Of a stretch of 64,000 bases of DNA, positions 11,242-22,362 are shown one piece after another. Position 1 is the first letter of the stretch; every line of letters begins with the position of its first letter. The notes beneath the pieces were generated by a model, which saw only the letters and a program-made list of their open reading frames with translations, was not told where the DNA came from and made no database searches. The stretch is from Toxonevra muliebris (lineage: Eukaryota; Arthropoda; Insecta; Diptera; Pallopteridae): contig OY829327.1 of assembly GCA_963691655.1 (NCBI GenBank), forward strand, positions 53,890,079-53,954,078. The letters are read 5' to 3'. A program made the translations under genes and the position numbers.

Positions 11242-13077
11242 CACAGCCCAACAAAATTTTTGCAACAGAATAGCCACCCTATAATCCTAAAAGGGCAAGT
11301 TATATAGACCATTTTTTTAAAATAAAGTAATAGTCCAACATGTCTCAGTTTTTTTTCTTACAGAGGGTCAAAGTTTTCATGTTTTGGTCGAAGGAAGCTG
11401 AATACTAAGATCTTATCTTATCGGCAAAGTTTTATGGTTGAATTTTACGAGGATAATTTCTGTAGAACATTTTAACCCTTTGGTTTCTCTTTTAATGGAT
11501 CATTTTGACCGCTTTCTTGAGAAGAGCCTGAAAGCTTTTTTGAAAAGAAAATTTATGTATTAAAATATTCCACAAAAATATTTACAATAAAATTTCACTA
11601 GGGATCACCAAAGATATAAACGGTTAACGGCTGATAAAAGGAAATAGCTTTTTACTTCTACCAAATTTGTAATTTACACAGAGCTAGCACGCGCCTGGTA
11701 TGTGATCTGCCAGTTCAATCCAAGTAAAAACGCCAGTGCCCTGTCACCGCCTTTATACCAGGTCAATAGCCTACTTTCTCAAGTTGTGCATATAATTTTC
11801 GGTATGAAAATTTTAGACGAAAATCGTGTTCCAAAATAAAAAAAAATATGGTACTTCAATTGTACTATGTATTTTCTTTCGGTTTTGATGATGCGTTAAA
11901 TTTTATAAATAAAGCAAACCATCCTTTAGTTTGCATACAGCTTCTGCCATCTTTAATTTTTGCCTAAATTGGGTTTATTATGCAAAATTTGTAAATTGCA
12001 AATTTTCATATAACTATAATTTATATTTGTAAACCCAGAATATAACTTCCAAGAAAATGTCACCAGGTCTCTCACATTAGGATAAAGATTTTTTTGTGGG
12101 TTTTTTATTTAAAATTTCCTACTTTTAGAACCACTACTTTTACACCCCCTATTTTGGGAAGCGTAACTACCCTTAAAACCGTTTTTCCGCCGATTAACCC
12201 TAGAAAGATAATCATATTTTTTGCATACCTTGTAGGTAATCTTCGTCAAGTCGACGAAATCATGTTTGACTCCAATTTCTGGAAAGATAGGAAAGATAGA
12301 TAGCGTACACACAATAACCTACTTTCCTAATCATATTTATATATATATACAGTATATTTTTTAAAAATGATTTGTTTATTTTTAAGCAATTTGCTTTGAG
12401 GTACGGCAAAGAGAAATTTGAAAAAATATGTATAAAATGTGCGTCGAATCGACGAAGATTCGTTCACTTTTTTATAGAATTTTTTGTGTTTTTCGTGGTT
12501 GACAAGATACGCGAGAACAGCCTTAAACTACCAAACCGTTAATTCGTATTTTTCTTATTTTAACCTTGTTAATCCTGGGATCGTATATCCCACCAATGTT
12601 CGAAAACTTAAGTAAAATGGGAGATACGGTATCCATTTTATTTGAGTTTTTTTAAAATACGTGTGCTGGCTGTCAATGAGTGGATTTTGGATTGGCTTTG
12701 CTATAATTCCTCGTTACAAAGGTTATAGCAGAAATTTTACCCCTTTGGAAAACTTAAGGATAACTGTAAGGATTATGAGTCCCGGACATATTATTTTTTA
12801 AAATTTATTTTAATATTTGCATAAAATATTGAAGAAACTCAGCCAGATTTTAGCGGGAAAAGCGCTGAGTTGGTTACACTGCTAACAACAGCATAACTTC
12901 GTTTCTTATTAGTTTCGTATTAGTGCAACAACAACGCGACTTCCGTTGGAAAATTTTCGATTTATCCTCGCTGGACTATAAGTTTATTTTACAAAAATGC
13001 TCTATACAACATGCCCATTCAGGATTATAGGGTGGCTATTCTTTTACAGCCAAAAAGTTTTAATTTGTTGAACTGTG
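11242..13077. mobile_element. Approx. 1.8-kb element with terminal inverted repeats, unclassified
   Basis: The left end carries CACAGCCCAACAAAAT (11,242) followed by a 21-nt block at 11,268-11,288 (core AATAGCCACCCTATAATCCT). The right end has the exact reverse complement of that block at 13,021-13,041, followed by AATTTGTTGAACTGTG (to 13,077), an imperfect mirror of the left terminus. The interior has no transposase frame: the two opposed frames at 12.1-12.3 kb overlap each other and are featureless. The end of a hAT-type MITE lies inside at 12,851-12,881. It looks like a non-autonomous or decayed DNA transposon. No target duplication could be confirmed. Confidence 0.6.
12851..12881. repeat. 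Terminal fragment of the hAT-type MITE found at 59.9-60.6 kb
   Basis: TAGCGGGAAAAGCGCTGAGT followed by TGGTTACACTG matches the end of the MITE at 60,604-60,634 except for two substitutions in the GGCCACACTG terminus. The other end of this copy was not found, so it is truncated or diverged. Confidence 0.7.
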
Positions 13078-16000
13078 TTATTATTGAAAATGAAAATTCA
13101 TAAAAATTAAAATTTTTAAATCATAGCATATTTCGAAAGAGTTCCTTGAAAGCTGCAAAAACTACCTTGATTTTACCTATGATTTTTATATGTACAAATT
13201 TGAAAATTATCATTATTTTCAGTCCCTGCTATTTTTATTATAATTATTTAAAAAATTCCCACATAAACCTCAAAACTATAATAAGATTAATTTCAAATTC
13301 ATATTTCCTTGGACATAAAATGGCTGCCTGCGGGTGCCAGCTAGGGATGCCGATTTTAATACACTTTTCTATATTTAAATTTTAATGCAGGGATTAAAAG
13401 TTTTATCAACTATAAAATAATAACTGACAAAATTATTAGTAAGACTTAAAATGTGACATAAATTAATATTTATTTCAGTACTTCTACGTACTTCTTGATT
13501 TATTTATTTTTGACCAATCAGCCGCTCTTTGTACATGTTTTTTGAGCAGGATCTCGAAATTATTCCAAGTAAAATATCGATGGTCTTACGTTGACTCCTC
13601 GTAAGTACTTTTCACCACTTTTGTAATAGTTTACACAACATTTTTATAGGCGCAACTAGCCATTTCTACCAATATCTAACTTTTTGCGGGCGGTTAGTAT
13701 GACTACATAGTTGTAGCAAATAGTTTACACAACATATTCACGACTATGACAGGGCTATCTGTATTACTTGGGGATGAGGTAGGCGTCTCACCCACACAAA
13801 AATGCTTGCATTCATTACATATATTTTTTTTTACTCGCATAAAAAACGTAATCACCTTAATTAATGCATTTGAATAATTACGCATAAGTATGACATTACA
13901 TTACATTTATCTTCTGCAATCCCACAGATAGACAAGCTTTTCTTTTTGTATGCATACACCCACACATTAAATAAATTTTATATAGAAAAATATACCCACT
14001 AAGCTATTTTAGAAACGCTCCTAAAGAACACGAATATTAGGGGTCCTAAAAGACTCCTTTAGGGGCTGAATTGTTATTTTCGAAACAGTAAGTATCGTAT
14101 TCTAAATTTGAGTTTCTGAGCATTTTCGGAACTGTAGTCGTAATGGAAATTTGAAACCGTCCTATATAATGTTAGAATTATATGAAAACTTTTAAATTGC
14201 GATTTTATGGCTATAGTTTGATTGTGAGCTAACGTGATTCCTTATAGAAACCATTACAGCCATTTGGTTGAGCTTAGTGCTGGATAATGTAGCTAGTTCA
14301 AATTTACTGATTTGTAACTGAAAAGCTTGACAATTATAGCCAACGTTAATTTTAATATTTTGTTATAACTTAAAGATTTTATAACACCTTTTCACCTTAT
14401 TTTTCTATATATGTTAAGCGAACAAATTAACTCCAAGATCAGCAAAATAATTTCAAACTGCAGGAGACGGGATCAAATACATGAATTATTTTATTATTCT
14501 TTTATAAAAATATTTTTTTAACGTCCTAAATTTCTCAAATTAAGCGCATTAATTTGCTCCCAGTACTTAAGAGCAAAAACATCCGAAAATCGTCTTAAGT
14601 ACAAACATTTTAGAGTTATATAGGAGCCCTAAAGCCCCCGATATAGAACTCCTTAATAGCTGCACAAGTTCATAGGGAAAATCCTCCTAAAAGAATATTT
14701 TAGGAGTCTATTTAGGACTTTTTACCGTCTTGAGTGGGAGTCCTATCGGAGTTATTATGTTTGCTGGGTAAAGAAAGAAAAATCATTTGCACAGAAAAAT
14801 ATGATTTTACGAAGTCTTGACGGCATGAAAACGGTGCCGAATAACCGGGCTATCAGCAAAACAAAAAGAGATCTGTAGAAACGAAAAAACGGAGCCATAA
14901 ATTCACTGTAGTTGACGGAATTAACACGGATCTGTTGTAACGTAGTATAAACAAAGTTAAAGCGGTGTTCTACAACAACGATACGTAAATGTAGCATTTC
15001 TATGTTGTATACTGAGGATTACGTTTTTACGCACCGGAAATTTATCTCAATTACGGGCATATGAATTCGTTTATGCTCCGTTCATGCTCAATGATCCACT
15101 TCCATGTGTTGCTTGAAAACTATTTGGACCCGAATCAACTTTTGTTTTTGCTTGAAATACCTGAACCCAAACTCAAAGTTACGAAGTTTCGAGACTATAG
15201 AAACATTTATCAGGTTTTTTAGAATCAACATGATAGTGGTACTGGTTCTTACGGGAACAACGTTGTTACATTTTGTAATCTAATAAAATTCTTATATCGT
15301 ACATATGTTGTTCATAAACTGCAGAATTATGCCTCTTTAAAGTTTAGTGACCTTATCTACTAATTACTTAAATATAAGATTTCACCAAATATGTTTACAT
15401 GTATTCCATATTTATATTTATTATTATATAACTTTTTGTTGTAAATATTTAACCTATTTTTCTTAGAGTCTATATAAATAAGAACCATTTATTGAAAAAT
15501 TTAGTTGATTATTTTGACAATTACTCTACATGAAAATCCAATTTTAGCCAAATACAATTTTATATTAATGAAAGCAGGAAATTTGCTCATTTCGCTATTG
15601 AACCAAACACGTGCACAGGTAGTAATAACAGCAACAACAATTTCCATGTTTACAATGTAGCAATTGATGGTATCAAGTGTAGCTCCTCAAAAAGTTAGTG
15701 CATATGAATGTTATCTTAAAATGTAAGTGTTGAATTTATTTTCAAAATATACTACATAAGTGCTGTTGCTACAAATTGTTGCATGTGAAAAATTTCTTTA
15801 ACTTTATAAAAGACGATGCAAAATTTTGTTAAGAAATATGCATGAAAATTCTTTATGTAAATTTTGAAAGTTGTAAAATAAAAATTTTGCACTGACAGGT
15901 TCAATTAGTAGGAACAATTTTGATTTAAAATCACGCAACGCTTTAAACAACAATCAAAAAACACGTTTACGAAAGCATGTTTATAAAAAATTGGAGGAAA

Positions 16001-18090
16001 AAACGGAATTTAAAATTATTTTATTTAGGCTAATCCTGTTAGTCTTAAACAATGTGAGATATGCAAGCTGGTTTCTTTCAAATCTGCATTAATTCCAATG
16101 CCCATGGGAATTTAAGTCTAATATTATTTACAAAGTCTTAAAGTTTCGTTGGTGTTTTTGGCAATATCTTGAATTACACTACTCAACAAATCGCAATTTT
16201 TTATGCGTCAGGAATCTCTTACATTCTCTCATCACGATTGCGTACTCAGTTCTTTGCCTTTTAAGATATTTACATTTAAAAAATTTGGAAATTTCCAACC
16301 ACCTAATAAAAAATAATTAATTCTGTGAACTTTAAAAAAAATGTATACTTGACGTAACTCACAATAAACTAGGTTAAAGAAATCATGAGAAGCACGGCAA
16401 GTACTATGTATATATTCCATGTACTTTACAAGATATTCTAATGCAAAGTAGAAAAATGTTTACTTTTTTAGACTATTTTTCTATTTAATACTAGCTGGGC
16501 GAAGCCGCTGTCCGGCCCTAACATAGTTTGGATAATACGAAAATTACAATAACAAAAAACCATTGCAAAGAACTACTTAATACTAAATGTCAATATTTTT
16601 TTTTTCTATGGTCTCTTAAATATACCGTTTCCAACATTTTCTTTGTATGGGAGGTGTCACGCCCGCTTTCTTCAACCCATTCAATTTTCTCTTTCAGAAT
16701 CCCACTGGTCTGCAAAGTGTGCTAATCATAACTTCTCATGTCAGAGACAAAAAAATGGCGGCCTTGCCAAAATGATGCTGACATGTTGCAAACAGTGTAA
16801 AAACCTCAACAGTCTAAAAATTAAAAAGCTGTTTTGAGAATTATATAAAGAAAATGTTCGATGAGTCCACAAAACGAAAAAATTTTCAAAAAATCCGGTC
16901 CGTAGTTGGTGAAAAACCTATTTTTGTTTCTATTGATGAAACGACCGACAAAGCTGAAATTCCCGAAAATCACTCATTTTTGCAGCCGTCGCCACTGTGA
17001 CGCCACATAACAACTGACATATTTTTCAAAGATAACTAGATCAAAGAAATTTTTAAATTTTACATCCAAAAAAAATTATTATGTAAAACGTGTATTAAGA
17101 TTTTTTAATCTCACTTCTTACATATAGAGTACGACCAGTTGCTATTTACTTTTGTTGAACCGATGCTCATATTCGGTTATCAGAAAAAACTTGGCCAATT
17201 CCGATACCGAAGCCAATGTCGATACATACAGTAAAATATAAATTTTTCATTCATTAAAGTAAAGAAAAACCAAACTTTAAAAATGCACATCACATAAAAA
17301 TAAGTTCCACGCACCAAAAAAAAAACTTTAGCGCCAAAAATCTTCTCAATAATAGATACGACTATATTTGTTGTTAAACAATGCTTTCTTCATCATTATA
17401 AACACATTTCAATACTTTTTTAGGTAGTTTGATGCAAGCATTGTGACCTGAGATATTGTGATACTAAGATTTTCTCTTTAGGGACTGGTTCGTGTTCTAA
17501 GGTATTAGAGACTGAATCTCCAAACAACTTGGCTTCCAGTGATACGACTATAGTTACACTGCTCATGCATAAATATCCTGAAACTGCTTTCTTCTTTCAG
17601 ATACCAGAAACTGCAGAGAAAATCTGAATAAGTAATGTTTTCATCAACTCAGATCACAATGCCCCATCAAAATGGTGTTGAAATATGCTCATACTGACGA
17701 AAGAAGCATTTTCTAATTATCACTAAGCCCTGTTGCGTAATCAAATGACAATGCAAGCGCAGATGAAAAATGAGTGTTTTGGAGCACGTTACCCAAAGTA
17801 AAGTGGAAAGAGTGAATTATGCCAAAATCTTGTTTTCACTATAAAATAGCAATTCACTAAAACTTTTTGCGGAAAAGATAGTCATTTTGGATATTTAAGT
17901 TTTCGGAAACTTATTTTTGCCACATCGCTTTAATTTTTGATTTTTTGTTTGTTTGGAACAGCAAAAGCAGTATTCAAGAATACAGCACTAAGACAAGTTT
18001 TACGTCCATTGTACTATATCATGTGTTCCTTTTTGCTATTCTGTAAATCGACCAGATTTATTAATAAGTCTTAGCAGATCCTGTGGTCAG
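13078..18090. other. AT-rich spacer with scattered repeat fragments
   Basis: No gene is supported in this 5-kb stretch. At 13,575-13,632 the sequence ATCGATGGTCTTACGTTGAC...TTTTCACCACTTTTGTAA repeats a piece of the element at 7,352-7,405. At 14,040-14,760 several copies of a TAGGAGTCC/CCTAAAAG motif suggest another decayed element. At about 16,640 a GTATGGGAGGTG...CGCCC piece resembles the units seen at 62.3-63.6 kb. The remaining frames are short and featureless. Confidence 0.5.
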
Positions 18091-18093
18091 GTG

Positions 18094-18971
18094 TTAGTCT
18101 CCTAACACTCCAGTGCCAAATATGCTTACTCTGATCTGGCAGAAAGCGGGGCAGACACTAAGAAAGTGGTTTGCCGTCTCTTCACATTCTTCCTCCAAAC
18201 CATAAGAAGCACAGAAGGGACTAGCTCCCAGGCCAATCATATTCAAATGTTTGGCCCAAGAGAAGTGACCTGTATATAGTCCCGCCAGCTGCCTACAGCT
18301 CTTTCTGTTAAGTGATAACAGAAAGTCTGTTAGACGCTTGGAGATAACAGGCAGCATGGCCTTTGTCTGTCTAAAGCCCCTCAGTTCCTCCCATTTACGA
18401 TTGCGGGACGAATCGACCCACTCATTAATGGTGGTGTTGATGGCTGTAGACGACAGTACAGGTTCTGGGCCCAAGAAACCAGTTTCCGAGCCCTTTCTGT
18501 CCAGGATGTCAGCAGACTCATTTCCTGAAATTCCTGAGTGTCCAGGAACCCATATCAACAGCAGGATATTGTGTTTTTCAACACAATCAAGCCTGGATTT
18601 ACAATGCATAACCAGTTTAGATATGGTTAGAGAATTAAACAAGGATTTAAACGCAGACTGACTGTCACTAAATACACAAATACTCCTTTCTCTCCAACCA
18701 TTATCAACTACATGGTCCATTGCCTTGATCATTGCAAAAATTTATGCTTGAAAAACAACCCAAGAGACAAGTGAAGGTGCACTCCATCAATGAAGACCCC
18801 AGAACCCGAACCGAATTCTGTTTTAGAGCAATCAGTGAAAATGCGCTTACAACCAACTCCCGGCCCAGGTCCCGGCAAAAACCAAATTCGGGCTTTTGGA
18901 ATTTGTATTGTATAACGCTGTTTTAAAACTGGAATTGTTGGCATTGTATCGGATGGCATTGATAGGTCCAA
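18094..18971 (-). pseudogene. RNase H and zinc-knuckle end of an I/LOA-like LINE
   Basis: On the minus strand the 5' piece encodes IFTDCSKTEFGSGSGVFI, the first RNase H catalytic block (TDGSK, with Gly to Cys). A frame change and a TAA (VFQA*IFAMIKAMDHV) lead into a 212-codon frame with VFSDSQSAFKSL, LLIWVPGHSGISGNESAD, and a tail CRQLAGLYTGHFSWAKHLN...CASYGLEEECEETANHFLSVCP. This tail is the Cys/His module that follows RNase H in these LINEs. No reverse transcriptase is found further upstream (beyond 18,971), so this is a 3'-terminal fragment, broken by one frameshift and one stop. It is unrelated to the RNase H-less LINEs at 3-5.5 and 33-36 kb. Confidence 0.85.
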
Positions 18972-18974
18972 GTT

Positions 18975-19730
18975 AGTATATTCAACAATATCTCCAATAT
19001 CCCAGCATGTGCCATACCAATACCCATTGCGTTTAACCCATTAAGTCCGACAGCCAACCGATTAAAAACCACAACATCTTCAATCACACGTCTTTATCGT
19101 CACAAATCCAAACAGCAAATAGTATTATCGAGTTTTACTTTTTTTTTTAATTTCTCTCTTTGCGTTACAATAACTGTGATAGCGATTACGTGTTCCAGTA
19201 ACTTTTTTATCTGCATTAAAATATACTTCTTTAAAGGGTTAAAGTGTGTTCCCCTCTAAAAATGAATCTCGGTTTATTTTACGATGATTCTTCAAGTCTT
19301 TTGGCTTTAACGATTACCGTTTGAAAGTTGGATCGTTTTGAAAAAAGCGTCTGTAAATCTCCTTTTGTACAAATACTATCTAAAATTTCTTACATTCACA
19401 AAAGCATCGTGTGGGGTACTTTAATCCATAGAATAGGATAGGTTTATTCCCGGGGACAATTAAATTCCAGACAAGAGAGATCCTCAGGAATATTAAGAAT
19501 CGGGCTAATTATGTCTTGGTTCGTCAATCTATTCGGTTTACATGAAAACAACTGATTCCCATGAATTCATAGACGTTTAGTTCTGCAAGTAAAAGTACGA
19601 ATATCTCAACAGTTTTTAATTTTAAAGCTAGATAATTTGGATGTTCTGTGGCTGTGTATGTTTTGTACTTTCTGCTTTAAAGTAAGTTTTTTTTTTTTTT
19701 AGGCTTCATATCAATCGGAGTTGAAAATGA
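18975..19730. other. Spacer downstream of Sec13
   Basis: No gene is recognised. A GC-richer patch around 19,430-19,520 could be an old transposon fragment but has no readable motif. Confidence 0.4.
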
Positions 19731-19734
19731 AGTT

Positions 19735-19740
19735 TTTATT
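19735..19740 (-). terminator. Candidate poly(A) signal for Sec13
   Basis: TTTATT on the plus strand reads AATAAA on the minus strand, about 265 nt beyond the Sec13 stop. It is the only canonical hexamer I found close enough, but in AT-rich DNA one hexamer is weak evidence. Confidence 0.4.
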
Positions 19741-20004
19741 ACATACTGAAAAGGTTACAAACAAATAATGCATTAAAAATGTAGCAATTCAATTGAAGAA
19801 ACACATTTGTAGAGATTTTAATAGTAATAATAATAATGATAATTATATGTATGCCAGTGGAAAGTTTTAAATTCTTATCAAACTAAATCATTTTGAAACA
19901 TTTTAACTGCACCACACAGAAAAATTTACATGTTGAAAGAAACGGAGAATTAAAGAGATAAGCGTGCTTAGCAAGCGCTGCCAATTCTCATTATCATATT
20001 GGAC

Positions 20005-21058
20005 TTACAAAGTGCGTTGCTCACTCTGCGTTCCGCTCGAAATAGTTGCGTCGTCATTGACGCACGTCCACTGGTTCTCGTTATTCTCTTTCCACAGAGT
20101 AACTTTATTATCGCCACCAGTTACAGCGAGTATATTTCCAGTCATAGACCAGCTCACGCTCCACACGACATCGTCGAACGTGTGCAGAATAGTGGGAGAC
20201 CAAGTTGTTAGGTCAGTGCTATTCCAAATGATTACATGACGATCTTGCGATGCTGAAGCAATTTGTGAACGTGATAACCCGATCGAGGGTGCCCAGGCAA
20301 CATCGCGCACCCAATCAGAGTGTGCCTCTAACCGATTCTCTTCCACCCAACGATCGCTATCTTCGCGCCAGATTTTTACGCAATTGTCACAGCCTGCACT
20401 GGCCAGACGCTTTACTGCCGGATTACGCGTCGATGCACGTTGATCGAATGCCGGCTCAGGCACCGTGGAAGCGCACCATGAAATTGCATTACATCCTATT
20501 GTATGCGCATTTGAAATCTTCTTGCTATCCCAACCACCGTACTCAGTATTGCATGTGAGTATTGAAATGGAACCGTCTGAGCTGCCACAAGCCAATATAA
20601 GCCCGTATTCGGCGGGAGCAAATGCTACCGAATTGACTGAAGAGTCGTGATTGTTGTACTCATAACTGAAATAGAAAAATGGTTATTGTTTATAATTAGA
20701 TGATGATCTAATGCTAACATAATCATGCTGCAAAACCATTTCTCTCCCCACCAAGATCTTAAACTTACAGTTTAGTCCAGTCGTTTGCATTACCCTCTTT
20801 CCAAATGATGACTTTGCGATCATAAGAACATGATGCCAGAATGTTTCCAAACTTCGGATGTGCCCAGCACACCTGCCATACGGGTCCTTGGTGACCCTTG
20901 AGGTCAGCGAGCAGAACTTGATTCCCATTCTTGACATCGAATATTTTGACAGAACCGTCCGATGAACAAGTCGCCAAATGCAGACCATAGTAATCTAATA
21001 CTGCGTTGTGGATCATATCTTCATGACCAGTGTCCACTGTATTTATGAGACTGACCAT
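20005..21058 (-). CDS. Sec13: Sec13, WD40 protein of COPII coat, nuclear pore and GATOR2
   Basis: Two exons: 21,058-20,769 and 20,665-20,005, joined across a 103-bp intron with GTAAGT donor and TTTCAG acceptor. The spliced frame is 316 codons, close to the usual 320 or so. It forms a six-bladed propeller: repeats near residues 10-45 ([11 protein letters not shown]...DGSVKIFDV), 55-90 ([11 protein letters not shown]...DRKVIIWKE), 100-135, 150-205 ([12 protein letters not shown]...DNCVKIW), 215-250 ([13 protein letters not shown]...DRHVIIWN) and 265-295 ([10 protein letters not shown]...NKVTLWKE). Sec13 pairs with Sec31 in the outer COPII cage, sits in the Nup107-160 Y-complex and is part of GATOR2. 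The start [14 protein letters not shown] aligns with the family start. The stop codon lies inside CTTTGTAAGT, so a weak alternative donor overlaps it. The gene is divergent from PolE1 with 1.3 kb between the ATGs. Confidence 0.96.
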
Positions 21059-21295
21059 TTTGCTGACAGTATAATACAGAAATTATAAAAAAAAATACCA
21101 CTGATATTTGAAGAAATATGCGGCGTTGATACGATTTCAGTAAAGTTTGACGTGGAGCTCCAACTGTCAAATTGACAATCTCAACGAAAACATTCTTCTT
21201 GCCAGGGTGCATAAAATACCTTCGCAGAAAGGTAACAAAACGAGTTGTAAAATAAAGTAGTATAATTATCAAATACTCACTAAATGTTATTGGTT

Positions 21296-21380
21296 GCATT
21301 CAGAAGACACACCGGAGACTCAACATGTTGAGATTAAATTCGCTTCTGCTACGTATATACATTTTGTGTCTTCTGAATGC
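21296..21380. repeat. Paired inverted boxes upstream of Sec13
   Basis: GCATTCAGAAGACACA (21,296-21,311) and its exact reverse complement TGTGTCTTCTGAATGC (21,365-21,380) face each other across 53 bp, about 240 bp upstream of the Sec13 ATG. The same box occurs as a second inverted pair at 21,981-22,033. Confidence 0.8.
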
Positions 21381-21980
21381 CATGATGGATCATTTGACAA
21401 ATTTTTGAGAAACAGCTGTTTTATTTTTTGAGAAACAAAAAAATGAAAAAATTTTAATTTTATGAAAGACGAAAATAATATAAGATATCTATTATTAAAT
21501 ACACTAGCCAATTGTATATTGAATTGAAACTGTATCTTCGGCACACATCATGTATATTTTCTTACATATATTTTTTTAACTATAAGCCAGAAACCTGCCG
21601 CAGTGCGGCTTACAGTCAACTTCTCGCCGCCGTTTTGTTTTTACCTTCTACCGGCCGTGATTTATCGGCTAAGCCGTACTCACTGCATAAATGAACGACA
21701 AACTTTATAATATGAATTGAATAACATTAAACAGATAAATTTGCTTGTAATAGGATTTTGTAAAATATTGTATTCGAGTATTTTTATATCAGCCGCCGAA
21801 ACAAAAGAAAATATCGGCTACCAGCCACCGCCTAAAAATCGCCAAACCGCCGATAAATAAAAATAGACGGCGCAGATCTTTTGATACAAGATGTTGGCCC
21901 GAAAGAGCAGAAATATAATATGGAGGAAAAAATGGCGTCGAAATGCCAACAGCTCCATGGAGCAGAAATTCACAACAACC
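21381..21980. other. Sec13-PolE1 spacer between the two box pairs
   Basis: 600 bp without a credible gene. It holds two patches rich in GCCG/CGGC (21,596-21,680 and 21,790-21,880, for example CCGCCGATAAATAAAAATAG) that stand out against the AT-rich background. They may be part of the shared promoter region or remains of a small insertion. Confidence 0.4.
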
Positions 21981-22033
21981 CATTCAGAAGACACACACGC
22001 CACAGTTGCGCAACAGCTGTACCTTCTGAATGC
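21981..22033. repeat. Second pair of inverted boxes, PolE1 side
   Basis: CATTCAGAAGACACA (21,981-21,995) faces CCTTCTGAATGC (22,022-22,033) across 26 bp that include the palindrome GTTGCGCAAC. With the pair at 21,296-21,380 this makes four copies of one box within 740 bp. This pair is 330 bp upstream of the PolE1 ATG. Confidence 0.75.
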
Positions 22034-22256
22034 ACCCATTATTATTAGTGTTATTCATTATTTTATTGAGTTACAATTTCATTTTTATGATCTACCACGT
22101 TAGAAATATATGGTTAAACAAACTAGGAGCACCAAAAATTAGGATGAAAATAGCGGGCAGGAAATAAGTCGTTCGTAAATTGTTTTACAAATTATACAAC
22201 CATTTAATACATTTTTAAAGTTCAATAGTTGGCAACGCATTGTCAGCTGTTTGTAT

Positions 22257-22264
22257 TTTGGCGC
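22257..22264 (+). promoter_or_regulatory. E2F-type site in the PolE1 promoter
   Basis: TTTGGCGC matches the E2F consensus TTTSSCGC exactly and lies within the perfect palindrome TTGGCGCCAA (22,258-22,267), about 95 bp before the PolE1 ATG. E2F control of DNA replication genes is well established in flies, so the placement is what one would expect for S-phase expression. Binding itself is inferred. Confidence 0.7.
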
Positions 22265-22362
22265 CAATTTATGGTTCAAAAAGAACATTACATTTCATAA
22301 GCAAAGCAGTAAATTAGTTAAACCAATTATAAATATTGTAAAATTTTGTAAATAGAAAAATA

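Noticed and set aside
20250..20650. Plus-strand frames over Sec13
   Set aside because: They overlap the conserved WD40 coding strand and have no independent support.
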